A stretch of 56,610 bases of DNA from Spirochaetales bacterium. GTDB taxonomy: Bacteria > Spirochaetota > Spirochaetia > SZUA-6 > JAFGRV01. Position 1 is the first letter of the stretch; every line of letters begins with the position of its first letter. The DNA lies in assembly GCA_016928415.1 (NCBI GenBank), contig JAFGKU010000150.1, positions 1-56,610 on the forward strand, read 5' to 3'. Below are positions 30,001 to 38,997 of this stretch, piece after piece. The translations under genes were made by a program, and so were the position numbers. The notes below the pieces were generated by a model. It was not told where the DNA came from and did no database searches. It saw only the letters and a list, made by a program, of their open reading frames with translations.

Positions 30001-33000
30001 CGGACGATAAGGCCCCACATCCTTCAGGATTTTCTGGGTGCCGTCCGGAAGGATGACGCACCTGAGCATACCGTGCCTTAGAATAAGGCTGTTTAAAGCT
30101 TTTTCAAACCTTTCATGGTCCAGATTGGGACAGGAAAATTCCAGGTAAACATGGGTGGAAATGTTACCCACCTCAAAAATGCTTTCCCTCCCCAGCAAAT
30201 ATGCCTGTTGCATATCATTCAAGGGAAAGCATTCATATAAATCCGCAGTGTTCGGAATTAATACAGGCAGGTTTTCACCGGCCGGTTCATTTTCGACTGA
30301 CCCCTGATCTAAAAGGGCGGAAAAATCGGCGATCGTGGCATATCTGTAAAACATATCCAGGGAAAAATCAAAGTTAAATTCCGAGCGTATGCGCATGGCG
30401 AGTGTAATCGCCGTTAAAGAGTTGCCTCCCAGGTCCAGAAACCTGTCAAAAATTCCCACTTCATCCAATCCCAGGATTTCCGACCATAAATCCGCCATTC
30501 TTTTTTCCAGCTCATCCCTTGGAGCGCAGTAGGGTGTATCCAGGTCCGGCCGCGTGGTCCCGGGCTCCGGCAGGGCCTTACGGTCAATCTTTCCGTTAGG
30601 CGTCAAAGGGAATTTCTCAAGGAGAACAAAAACCTCCGGCACCATATGATCGGGTATTTTTGTACCGAGCCACATCCGCAACCCGGGTATGAACTTTGTG
30701 ACAACAGCCGTTTTTACGGGATTATTGGTGTAATGCTCCAGGGGACGGTTCAAGATGTCATTGGGTTTGATTTTGACCGAATCGAAGGTCAGGGGTTTCC
30801 TGGCAAACAAGGCGTTAAAGGCCGGCAATCCACCGTTTGTCGATATAAAAAATTTAACGGAATAGCCCAGTGAACCGGCTAAAAGACGAATCTCCTCCCT
30901 GCTTGCATAACCGGCCCTTCCCATTCCATTCAAAGCCTCTTTCCATTCACCGACTGTTTCATAATGAAAACCGCCGGAAAGCCATTCCAGTGTTTTCACT
31001 TCCTCAAAAAGCCGTGCATCCGGAATATTCTTAACTCCAAAAAAATCGGGACGCGCAGTATTCACGTGTGATGTGATATTCGCGGGATTATCGATATCCT
31101 GATGCCAATCCAGCCAATCGGGATCGATTATTCTCTCTTTTGTCGAATTCAATTCCAACACAACATCGAACCTGAAAAGCGACATTTCATTCAGGTAAAG
31201 ACATGTTTTGGGATAAATTTCCACATTGGTGATACAGGGAATGCGTGAAGTCAAGGCAAAGAAAAAGTCCGGGTCTATAACCAGTTCCTCTTCCTGTGAT
31301 ATCTGTGAGGCCACCCTTTTTTCAAGCGACTCCCTTGTCGAGGATTCTGAAGATTTATAAAGCAAGACCGAGGCGTTATAGGCCTTTAGCAGGGGGAGGC
31401 TTCTATTGTCACCTATATATATTATTCCCTTGCGGTCAACCAGTCTTGCCGCATGGGCGACAACCTCTTTCAGATAATGGGCATTCGGGAAAAATTGGGT
31501 TACGGAATTAATGACCACCATGTCATAGCCGTCCGGTTCCATGGTTCCCAGTTCGTCCGTCGATTTGGCAAGTAGCTTGACGTTTTTTATGTTTTTACGT
31601 TGAGCCAGCCCGGTGCAAAAATGAATGGCTTCCTCGGACAAATCCAGGCCGCAGTAGTGTTCGCAATGGGGCGCTATCCTGAAAAGAAGCATCCCGGTCC
31701 CGCACCCTATTTCCAGCACGCGCTTCGGCTTTAAGGACCGTATCCTCTCCACGGTACCATTCACCCAGTCAAGCATTTCCTCCCCGGGAATCGGCTTGTC
31801 CGTGTAACTGCTTATCCAGCCTTTTATGTTCAGCGCTTCGTCTTCATTGCCGGCATTTTCGTATTTCTCATATACCTGTTCCCACGCCACTTTCCAATTG
31901 CTTACATGGGTATTATTAATATCCGACATTTCCCCTTCATTCAGGCATTCATCATCATACAGGATATAGGCGACAAGGCGTTTGTTCTCGCCTTCCCCCT
32001 TGGGTATGACGGCGCAATTTTTGATACCGGGATATTGGTCCATAACGCACTCTATCTCTTCAAGTTCTATCCTGAAGCCCCTGACCTTGACCTGATTGTC
32101 GATCCTTCCCAGATATTCAATATTACCGTCAGGCAACCAACTGGCCATGTCACCCGTTCTGTACATCCGCTCCCCCGGTAAAAACGGATTCATCACGAAC
32201 CGTTCCCTTGTCAGGTCTTCCCGATTCAGGTAGCCCCTGGCCAGCTGAACCCCGGAAATGCATAACTCTCCTTTCTCGCCGATACCGGCGAGCGACTTAT
32301 CGTCCTTGATGATAAGCAACCGGGTGTTGGCCACCGGTTTCCCGATCGGAACCACAGGGTTGTCACCCATGGGGAGACAATCATAGTAGGAAACATCCAC
32401 CGTGGCCTCGGTTGGGCCGTAAAGGTTCACGAGGCTGGTTCCATTTTCATGGAACAGGAGTTTATTGAAATGAGCCACATGGTTCACGGAAAGCTTTTCA
32501 CCGCTGGCGAAAACCCTTTTCAGGCTGCCGAGTCTTTGCACACATCCGTTTTTTTCCACATAATTTAAAAATATCTGAAGCATTGACGGAACAAAATGCA
32601 TTGTTGTAATACGGTAATCCTCAATAGCCTGGACAATGGCAGACGGATCTTTTTCCCCGTTCGGTTCAAGCAACGCAAGCCCGGCACCTTCCAGGGACCA
32701 CCAGAAAAGCTCCCACACGGACACGTCAAAGGTACAGGGGGTTTTCTGGAGTATTCTGTCATGCCGGGAAAGGGGATACATGTTTTGCATCCACTTAAGC
32801 CTGTTGATTACAGAATGGTGTTCGATCATCACACCCTTTGGCTGGCCCGTGGAACCCGAAGTGTAGATGACATAGGCTAAATCCGCGGGGGAATTGATGT
32901 TGTCCGGATTACGGTCTTTTTCCGCATAATTGGCGGGATCTCCCGTATCAATGATTTTACAGTCGAAAACGGACTTTATCCTCCCGGCCATACCCGTGCA

Positions 33001-33411
33001 GGATAACAACCAGCCGGCATTGCTGTTTTCAAGGATTTTTTTGATATATTCATCAGGATGACCGGGGGATATTGGCAGATAAGCCCCTCCGGCTTTGAGT
33101 ATAGCGAAAATTCCGATTACCATTTCCACGGACCGTTCCACAACAATGGCAACCAAAGATTCACGGCCTATGCCGTTTTTCCTTAAGGTCCATGCGAGCC
33201 TGTTTGACTGGCGGTTCAATTCCCCGAATGTAATTCGTTTATCCCGGAACAGGAGAGCCTCAGCATCGGGAGTCCTTTTTGCCTGGGCTTCAAAAAGCTC
33301 CTGGATGGTTTGAGTGTTGGGATAGTCCTGCTTTGTGTCATTAAACCCGAACAGTATCTTGTCCAGAGTTTCTTTTGACATATGTTTTTCCATGATGGTA
33401 CTTTTATTCAT
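27061..33411 (-). CDS. NRPS: A(Ser, with MT insert) - T - Cy - A(Cys) - T
   Basis: A 2116-aa two-module synthetase. It begins with an A domain and no C domain, so it can start the chain. That A domain (core motifs YTSGSTGQPKG, NLYGPTEAT, YRTGD) has pocket residues D-V-W-H-F-S-L-V-D-K, the classic serine code. A methyltransferase (about 500-900, VLEIGCGTGM) is inserted between motifs A8 and A9, the position of N-methyltransferases as in the N-Me-Ser module of microcystin synthetase. The first T has DLGGNSLTA. Next is a heterocyclization domain (about 1060-1500) with DFLIIDGLS in place of HHxxxDG. The second A domain has SFDLSVYDI, VWNTVP and GGATEASIW, matching cysteine-activating domains of siderophore synthetases. 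The final T has SGGNSILA. The product would be N-methylseryl-thiazoline; no oxidase domain is seen. Confidence 0.9.
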   Translation of the reverse strand: MNKSTIMEKHMSKETLDKILFGFNDTKQDYPNTQTIQELFEAQAKRTPDAEALLFRDKRITFGELNRQSNRLAWTLRKNGIGRESLVAIVVERSVEMVIGIFAILKAGGAYLPISPGHPDEYIKKILENSNAGWLLSCTGMAGRIKSVFDCKIIDTGDPANYAEKDRNPDNINSPADLAYVIYTSGSTGQPKGVMIEHHSVINRLKWMQNMYPLSRHDRILQKTPCTFDVSVWELFWWSLEGAGLALLEPNGEKDPSAIVQAIEDYRITTMHFVPSMLQIFLNYVEKNGCVQRLGSLKRVFASGEKLSVNHVAHFNKLLFHENGTSLVNLYGPTEATVDVSYYDCLPMGDNPVVPIGKPVANTRLLIIKDDKSLAGIGEKGELCISGVQLARGYLNREDLTRERFVMNPFLPGERMYRTGDMASWLPDGNIEYLGRIDNQVKVRGFRIELEEIECVMDQYPGIKNCAVIPKGEGENKRLVAYILYDDECLNEGEMSDINNTHVSNWKVAWEQVYEKYENAGNEDEALNIKGWISSYTDKPIPGEEMLDWVNGTVERIRSLKPKRVLEIGCGTGMLLFRIAPHCEHYCGLDLSEEAIHFCTGLAQRKNIKNVKLLAKSTDELGTMEPDGYDMVVINSVTQFFPNAHYLKEVVAHAARLVDRKGIIYIGDNRSLPLLKAYNASVLLYKSSESSTRESLEKRVASQISQEEELVIDPDFFFALTSRIPCITNVEIYPKTCLYLNEMSLFRFDVVLELNSTKERIIDPDWLDWHQDIDNPANITSHVNTARPDFFGVKNIPDARLFEEVKTLEWLSGGFHYETVGEWKEALNGMGRAGYASREEIRLLAGSLGYSVKFFISTNGGLPAFNALFARKPLTFDSVKIKPNDILNRPLEHYTNNPVKTAVVTKFIPGLRMWLGTKIPDHMVPEVFVLLEKFPLTPNGKIDRKALPEPGTTRPDLDTPYCAPRDELEKRMADLWSEILGLDEVGIFDRFLDLGGNSLTAITLAMRIRSEFNFDFSLDMFYRYATIADFSALLDQGSVENEPAGENLPVLIPNTADLYECFPLNDMQQAYLLGRESIFEVGNISTHVYLEFSCPNLDHERFEKALNSLILRHGMLRCVILPDGTQKILKDVGPYRPEIFDLSGKDNFEIERHLVGLKNGMCNRMLKPDRYPLFDVKLSIVNNNVTRVHIHYDFLIIDGLSQTILMEDFKKFYRNQSNDLNPFTVSFRDYVFAFLKFKETNKYRQSMDYWKSRLEAFPSAPRLPVRVHPSSLENPVIKRIGFKIGASMWETIRDKAAKISVTPTTLLITAFAEVLALWCEDRHFIVNLPLFNRIPFHPEVNDMVGQFGSILLLEVNKKTGLSFARMATEIQKQLWQDLQYNYVSGIDILRELSRHKENALFTIVFTSVLNTNFLDPEFEVVSWITQSSQVWLDAIVHEYRGEAYINWDYLDDLFPENMMDNMLAAYEKLIERLAGEELPWDNPLKGLYTGTDFSRRIEANDTDGPCPEKCLHELFVESAVKYPEKKAIITADREMTYRELYNHASAVSTLLESGGVECNELVAIVMEKGWEQIAGALGILFSGAAYLPIDGNLPEERIRYLLQDGKVRFVFTQSRVFKELTWPEDIQVFMVDDIQVSDVALRPRECRQAFDDLAYVIYTSGSSGRPKGVMISHRGAVNTIHDINNRFSVGSGDRVLALSSLSFDLSVYDIFGLLAVGGGIVLPHHAEGKNPKAWHDLVVKNEVTVWNTVPALMEMYVTYLSGAGQNLPAFFRLALMSGDWIPIDLPDKIRVMNPSCRIISLGGATEASIWSIFYIVEKVKTDWKSIPYGKPLTNQRFSILNDDLEPCPDWVPGEIYISGIGLALGYWNDREKTNNSFFSHPKTGERLYRTGDMGRYLPDGNIEILGRKDFQVKIAGYRIELGEIENTMQSLGTIRQCAVVVKEYPSGQKKLVIFYIPEEGAVIKEENLAKYLQGKLPNYMVPDSYVRIDRLPLNANGKVDRKKLLQMDGIQTEQGGEPVAPRDPVEKNICDLCCEILDKKIMGVFDNFFTSGGNSILAIRLIAKLRDLFQVEIPIARFFKTPNIAGWSEFIVGRWIESGDTEEMETALEEMEAGRS

Positions 33412-33426
33412 ACTGTGAATCCTATT

Positions 33427-34230
33427 TTATGATTGAATTATTAACCTGTCTTTAATAATCCGGATGATCGCACATAGGTTAGCATTTATGTAAAAATGTT
33501 TTCCCTTAAAATGATGCGCATCAAATTCCCCTGATGTGTATTGTCTCCAGCTTTCGAGTTCATGGGCCGACACGGTGTGGTCATCCTCTCCGCCCAGGAC
33601 GGTTACGCCACAGCATACGGGTCCATTTCCGCGGTAATGAAACGATTCGAACAAACGCACATCCGAACGGATTATAGGAAGAAAAAATTCCATGGCATCA
33701 TATGAATCGAGGATTTCTCCGGGTAAACCCTCCAGTTTTTTAAATTCCTCGATAAATTCCGTGTCCTTCAATCCACTTAACTTTTGGGCGGAGGCAATAG
33801 TCGCGGGAGACCTGCACGCGGATAAAAAAATCCATTCGGGGTTCCCGTTCCCCAGCCTTTGCAAATGTGACGCCAGTTCGAAAGAGATTAGCGCCCCCAT
33901 GCTGTGGCCGAAAAAGGCAAAAGGCAAATTCAGGTAAGGGAAAATAACTTCAGCCAAGTCCTCAACCAGACTTTTCATACTTGTATAATTCGGTTCTGAC
34001 AGGCGATTTTCCCTTCCGGGAAGCTGCACGGGAAGGATCTCAATCTGTTCTCCCAGCAAACAGCTCCAGGTTCTGAAAAAAGAAGCCGCCCCTCCCGCGT
34101 GCGGGAAACAAAAGAGCCTCAGTTTTGCCGACGGTTTCGGAACCATATACTTCAGCCATGGATTGGTTTTTATATCCAAACCATTCATGGCTTTACCACA
34201 GCCCCTGTCCTTTTTCAATTCACTTAACAT
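33427..34230 (-). CDS. Type II thioesterase
   Basis: A 267-aa external thioesterase of the GrsT/SrfD class, an alpha/beta hydrolase. The nucleophile is S110 in FGHSMGAL; the catalytic aspartate lies in VLGGEDDHTV and the histidine in FKGKHFYIN. FPHAGGAASFF is the usual oxyanion-hole segment of the class. These enzymes remove wrong or stalled acyl groups from carrier domains and do not release the final product. No integrated TE domain was found in any synthetase here, so product release must come from elsewhere, probably the free reductase at 43602-44771 or a C domain. The gene lies directly upstream of the Ser/Cys synthetase gene, gap 15 bases. An internal ATG 14 codons in is possible but has no good ribosome site. 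Confidence 0.9.
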   Translation of the reverse strand: MLSELKKDRGCGKAMNGLDIKTNPWLKYMVPKPSAKLRLFCFPHAGGAASFFRTWSCLLGEQIEILPVQLPGRENRLSEPNYTSMKSLVEDLAEVIFPYLNLPFAFFGHSMGALISFELASHLQRLGNGNPEWIFLSACRSPATIASAQKLSGLKDTEFIEEFKKLEGLPGEILDSYDAMEFFLPIIRSDVRLFESFHYRGNGPVCCGVTVLGGEDDHTVSAHELESWRQYTSGEFDAHHFKGKHFYINANLCAIIRIIKDRLIIQS

Positions 34231-34242
34231 CCCGTTTTCCTC

Positions 34243-35616
34243 TTAGTCCAGGGATAATATTTTTTTCATGGTTGCCCTGTCGTCCTGCTCTACCCGCTGC
34301 TGTTTCTCCTTGACGGCCTTAAACCGCTGTTTTCTGGCGACGCCCTCCAACCAATACCATTGTTCATAAAATTCATCAGAAGGAAGTTTTGTAGGCACAA
34401 CAACGTGCCGGCCATCAAAAAATCGCCAATCCGAAGTGATGTATGGCAGTTCCTTGCCACGTAAAACGGTTCCCGGTAAAGGCATCAGGGGAGCGAATCC
34501 GGCGTAGGTAAAATTCCTGTCTACGATATAATCGGCCAGTTCCTTAAAATCTTCCTTTTCAGCGTCCGGATCTATGATGAAACTGCCATGGACCGGTATT
34601 TCCAATTCATGGAGAATATCAATGGCCCTGTCATTCATTTCCCTCGTTGTCCCTTTTTTCAGAATTTTCAACCACTCATTTTTTATACCCTCAAATCCCA
34701 CGGCGACGTAAAGGTCATCCGCCATCTCCTTCCAAACCGCCAAAACGTGTTTTCCCTTGATTATTGAATTGGCCCTGGCGAAAATGATTACGTTCTTTTT
34801 ATGCATTTTTCTTTCCCTGGCCATTGATACGATTTTCTCGGCTCTCTCTACATCCTGCAGGAAATTGTCATCCATAAAATCAATGGCTTCGACTCCCAGC
34901 CTGTCCAGTCCGTCAAACTCATTAATGACCCGTTCCGGAGAATGGCAGCGCAATTTTTTCCCGAAAAAGACATTGACATTGCAAAACACGCAATTATTGG
35001 GACACCCGCGGGAGGTGTACAACGTGGCCCTCGGTACTTTCATAAAGGGATGGATGTATTTGTCAAAATACCTTAAAGAGAGATTCCTGTCGGGGGAGGG
35101 CAATTCATCCAGGTTTGCCACAGGGGGCCTGTCAGGATTAAAAACAAGATGTCCCTCTTCCCTGTAGGCGATGCCCGTGATTTTTTTATAATCACCGCCT
35201 TTTTCAATGACGTCCACAATTTCCCTAAAGGTGATCTCGCCTTCGCCTCTTACAATAATATCGATAAAATCCTTGTTAAATGCCTCAGGCTGAAAAGTTA
35301 CCGGTACTCCCCCGACAAGGGTTACAATTCCGGGGTCGTACCTTTTTACCCTCTTGATCGTATCAAGTGTGTTATATATGAGGGATGTGCCCTGGCAGGT
35401 AACCCCGGCAATATCAGGGGCGAAAGACTGCATTATCCCCTCCAGGTCCGGTTCCAGCATTAAATCCACGAGCATGACATTATGATCCGGCACCATGGCA
35501 CCCAGCATTTCCAGGCTTAAAACCTCCATGAGATAACCCGTTTCAACCAAACGGGGAAGATCCCCGAATTCTTCGCCACTTACAAGTTTTGAAGGCGCAA
35601 TAAGCAATATGTTCAT
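34243..35616 (-). CDS. B12-binding radical SAM protein (copy 2)
   Basis: A 457-aa cobalamin-type radical SAM protein, paralogous to those at 5470-6825 and 42157-43533. The B12-type domain (1-145) opens with MNILLIAPSK and has GVTCQGTS, LVGGVPVTF and IIVRGEGEITF; no DxHxxG. After the RPPVANLDELPSPDR linker comes the radical SAM domain with C205, C209 and C212 in SRGCPNNCVFC, then FMDDNFLQD. The family typically transfers methyl groups from methylcobalamin to sp2 or sp3 carbon. It has AGAGGT as ribosome site and is followed by the thioesterase gene after 12 bases. It flanks the two radical SAM-adenylation fusions on one side while copy 3 flanks them on the other, so the four form a block. Confidence 0.88.
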   Translation of the reverse strand: MNILLIAPSKLVSGEEFGDLPRLVETGYLMEVLSLEMLGAMVPDHNVMLVDLMLEPDLEGIMQSFAPDIAGVTCQGTSLIYNTLDTIKRVKRYDPGIVTLVGGVPVTFQPEAFNKDFIDIIVRGEGEITFREIVDVIEKGGDYKKITGIAYREEGHLVFNPDRPPVANLDELPSPDRNLSLRYFDKYIHPFMKVPRATLYTSRGCPNNCVFCNVNVFFGKKLRCHSPERVINEFDGLDRLGVEAIDFMDDNFLQDVERAEKIVSMARERKMHKKNVIIFARANSIIKGKHVLAVWKEMADDLYVAVGFEGIKNEWLKILKKGTTREMNDRAIDILHELEIPVHGSFIIDPDAEKEDFKELADYIVDRNFTYAGFAPLMPLPGTVLRGKELPYITSDWRFFDGRHVVVPTKLPSDEFYEQWYWLEGVARKQRFKAVKEKQQRVEQDDRATMKKILSLD

Positions 35617-35672
35617 TTATGTACCTCTATAAATAATGTATTTCTAATTTTTAATCCCAGGACCATGCCTGT

Positions 35673-38600
35673 TCATTCCAGTATCCAACCATCCGGATAA
35701 CCATTGGTAATATTCGATAACGCATCCCTGTCCACGTCTCCTTCGGGAGTAAGGGGCAAAGCATTAATAAAAGTATACTCCTCAGGCACCATATACGACG
35801 GCAATACCCCCATCAAATTTTCCTTAATGGAAGATACATTTATGTCCCCGCTTCCCTCCAGAAAAGCGCTTAAATAGGACTCATCGGAATTGTCTTCCCT
35901 GACGGCGATGACGGCCGCTTTATTTACACCGGAGCAGCTGTTCAATTTTTTTTCTATCTCTCCCAGTTCCATCCGGTAACCCTTCAACCTCAACAGGTTA
36001 TCATTCCTGCCTATTATTTCGATGGACCCATCGGGATGCTTTCTAACCCGGTCCCCGGTCCTGAACATTTTCTGTCCCGGGATAAAGGGATTATCCACAA
36101 ACCTGTTGTCCTTCTCACCCGGATCACTCCCCAAACAGGTTTTGGCGATACCCTCTCCCGCAATAAATATCTCGCCAATCGTATCCGGCCGTATTTGCCT
36201 TAGGTTCTCGTCGAGGATATAAATCCATGTATTGAAAACGGGAGCCTGCAAAACCGGAATATCCCCGCTTCCGTTTTTATTCATTACGCTTCCGCAGGCG
36301 CTTACAAAAGACCCTTCTTCGTATCCATAATAAAATACCAGTTTGTATTTCTGGGTAAATGCATGCGCCAGTTTACCGTATTCCGTCAGGAGGATTTTTA
36401 GCGAGGTATTATCCAGTAAAATGAATTCCCCGGCGATATGGGTGGGCAAATGACAAACCGTTATATTGTTTTTCTCCAGAAAATGATTCAATCGATTAAC
36501 ATCGTATTGTATTGATTCATTAATGAAATAAATGGAAGCTCCTTTTAAAAGGTAGGGGAAAATATGCCAGACAGTATCACCTCCTCCAGGATATACGGCG
36601 ATCCGATCGGAGGCATCAATTTCACAATTGACATTGTGCCAGGCACAAAGATTCAACAAGGATTTTTGTTTTATTAAAATACTTCCGGGCTTTCCCGGGG
36701 CATGGGAAATAAATTCCATGCAGGCAAATTCATTATTGTCCTCAGCCGTTTCCGCTTCTTCTCCCACGCTTATTTTTTCCAGGTCCCTGTCCAATACGAG
36801 CATTTCTCCCGTAAAGTCGCTTCCAAAACGGATTTTCCCCGGAAGAAAGGCAATACCCCTGATTCCGGCCAATACTTCATCGGGCGGCAACTGATACCCC
36901 TTTTCAGGCAAACGCCCTTTTTCAAGCATTTTACCGATCAACTCGCAAAATGATTCCTCACCTTCCCCAATAAAGGCTATATCGACGTTCCTATCAAGCA
37001 AAAGCGTTTTATAATCACAGGTAGCATACGGCCCACCGGTTACAATAGGCACCTCTATTCCCCAGTTCTTTATTTTCGAGACAATCTCATGAAAAAATGA
37101 TTTATAAAAGGAAAAAGTCCGGATTCCTATCACATCGGGCATAAAATTCAAAATGATTTCCCTTAATTCATCAAAGCTGTTAAAATCCACCATGGATACG
37201 GCTATTTTTCCGATAATCCTGCTGCCATACTCGCGGTCCAGATAGGTAAGTACCGACATAAGCCCCATAGGCTCCACTACCGTGCTTGTAAAAATATTTC
37301 TGCCTTCATTGAATGCAAAAGAAAGATCAAGCATGAGTATTTTCATCGTGTCGCCCCGTTTTTCCGGTACATCCTTTGTCCCGGGAAACCGCAAACTCAT
37401 CTTTGCCTGCAATCCGTTTACCGTTATACTGTCGTTATCAACCGGCGAAAGGTCGGGTAACTCGTCCCTGCCTATTCCAAAAAAACGGAGAAGTTCGTCT
37501 ATTGTATCCACCCTGACGGGAAGATATATGTTATATTTATACAACAGTTCGTCTTCCGTATAGATTTTCATCTGGTAAGGTAAAACCTGCTTCAGCCTTT
37601 CCTTTAACATAAAATAATTATTGAAAAAATCACTTCTGTATTGCATGGTAAATTGCTTGCTAAACGGCAATGTGCTGGGCAATTCATGATAGGCCAGGTT
37701 CATGGAGCGGTTAATATTTTCCTGCGAGATTCCGGAATCCAGGGCAAACTGTTCCATTTCCGTATTGGGGTAAATTCTCAGGATATGTATATAGGGGAAA
37801 TGCAGCCACTTAATGCTTTTGATGAAATCCATGGTCATCTTCGCCTCTTCCTTGGTTTCCCCGGGAAATCCGTGCATCGTATGCAGTTCAATGCAGATAT
37901 GCGGATGCTTTTTACATATATACTGGAGATTCTTCTTGAACTTATCCAGTTTTAAATTCTTCTTTGTCAACTTTTGAAGTCTTGGCGAGGCCGTTTCCAG
38001 GGCAAGAGGAAAATTAACGGCTCCCGCCTGCGCAAGCAAATCTATGTATTCTTCATTGAGGATATCACCACGGAGTCCTGCCGGGAAAAAAAGGCCGGCC
38101 TTTAAGCCGCTTTTTACAATCAACTCCAAAAGCCGGGTGGAATTCTTTTTATTGCAATTGAATATATTATCCAAAAATACAAATCGCCTGATACCCATGT
38201 CATAAAACATCTTGAATTCATCGAAAACGCGTTCCGCCGACCGATAGACATATTTCAACCATATCTTATGGCAAAAAATACAATTGTAGACACAGCCCCG
38301 TGATCCCACAAGGGAGACATGGCTCTTTACTACAGCCCAACCCTTGTGTTTGGAATATATATTATAGTCAATATAAGAGCGGTCCAATGTCGGCAGACTG
38401 TCAAGATCGACAATGGGGGGCCTTTTGTCCGTTATGCATATGTTTTTCATCAATATTTTGTCGTCGTGGCAAAAACCTTTAGCCGAATAATGTTTAAGAA
38501 TGCGGCTGTCGGTAAGGATGATGGAAATCCTGCTTTGTTCAATCATGAAAAGAAGCCTTTTTTTAGGATTTTCCGGATTAAGAAAAACAAAGGTTCCTCC

Positions 38601-38918
38601 GGCCCGTAAAACACCCAATATACTGATTGTCATGTTCAAGGAAGATTTCAATAAAATCCCGACGCGGTCTCCCGCCCTGACGCCCTTTTGATGAAGCCAG
38701 GCGGCCAATAAAGCGGCTTTCCTGTCAAGTTGTGCATAGGTCAGGATTTTTCCGTTATCATTGATCGCGATATTATTGGGAGTTTTCGCAGCCTGTTCAC
38801 TGAAGGCCCCGTATATTGATTTTTCCCCCGCAGTATCGACGTCAATATAGGGAAAAGGACGCAAAGGAGAACCATCCAATTGTGTTGTTTTAATGTCAGC
38901 CGTTTTTTCAGAACCCAT
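35673..38918 (-). CDS. Adenylation domain interrupted by radical SAM and B12-type domains (copy B)
   Basis: A 1081-aa fusion. Residues about 32-135 are the start of an NRPS A domain (core A1-A2: GDRVGILLKSS, LRAGGTFVFLNP). The protein then switches to a radical SAM linker (DKRPPIVDLDSLP) and domain with C209, C213 and C216 in SRGCVYNCIFC, next a B12-type domain (MKILMLDLSFAFN, VTGGPYATCDYK, IAFIGEGEESF), and returns to the A domain at motif A3. A3 is ruined (SHAPGKPGS), A7-A8 survive (FRTGDR, LKGYRMELGEIE), and the A10 lysine is aspartate (EGDVDRDAL). It has no T domain. The frame is open to 39029, but the ATG at 38918 is preferred because GGAGGG precedes it and it leaves a clean 79-base gap after the upstream gene. 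The substrate and role are unknown; see findings. Confidence 0.85.
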   Translation of the reverse strand: MGSEKTADIKTTQLDGSPLRPFPYIDVDTAGEKSIYGAFSEQAAKTPNNIAINDNGKILTYAQLDRKAALLAAWLHQKGVRAGDRVGILLKSSLNMTISILGVLRAGGTFVFLNPENPKKRLLFMIEQSRISIILTDSRILKHYSAKGFCHDDKILMKNICITDKRPPIVDLDSLPTLDRSYIDYNIYSKHKGWAVVKSHVSLVGSRGCVYNCIFCHKIWLKYVYRSAERVFDEFKMFYDMGIRRFVFLDNIFNCNKKNSTRLLELIVKSGLKAGLFFPAGLRGDILNEEYIDLLAQAGAVNFPLALETASPRLQKLTKKNLKLDKFKKNLQYICKKHPHICIELHTMHGFPGETKEEAKMTMDFIKSIKWLHFPYIHILRIYPNTEMEQFALDSGISQENINRSMNLAYHELPSTLPFSKQFTMQYRSDFFNNYFMLKERLKQVLPYQMKIYTEDELLYKYNIYLPVRVDTIDELLRFFGIGRDELPDLSPVDNDSITVNGLQAKMSLRFPGTKDVPEKRGDTMKILMLDLSFAFNEGRNIFTSTVVEPMGLMSVLTYLDREYGSRIIGKIAVSMVDFNSFDELREIILNFMPDVIGIRTFSFYKSFFHEIVSKIKNWGIEVPIVTGGPYATCDYKTLLLDRNVDIAFIGEGEESFCELIGKMLEKGRLPEKGYQLPPDEVLAGIRGIAFLPGKIRFGSDFTGEMLVLDRDLEKISVGEEAETAEDNNEFACMEFISHAPGKPGSILIKQKSLLNLCAWHNVNCEIDASDRIAVYPGGGDTVWHIFPYLLKGASIYFINESIQYDVNRLNHFLEKNNITVCHLPTHIAGEFILLDNTSLKILLTEYGKLAHAFTQKYKLVFYYGYEEGSFVSACGSVMNKNGSGDIPVLQAPVFNTWIYILDENLRQIRPDTIGEIFIAGEGIAKTCLGSDPGEKDNRFVDNPFIPGQKMFRTGDRVRKHPDGSIEIIGRNDNLLRLKGYRMELGEIEKKLNSCSGVNKAAVIAVREDNSDESYLSAFLEGSGDINVSSIKENLMGVLPSYMVPEEYTFINALPLTPEGDVDRDALSNITNGYPDGWILE

Positions 38919-38997
38919 TACCCGTCCCTCCTCATCGTTTTGCATAAAAGCATCTTCATAACTGTTTCTCTCATTTAAATACCCCGGAATCCTTTTA

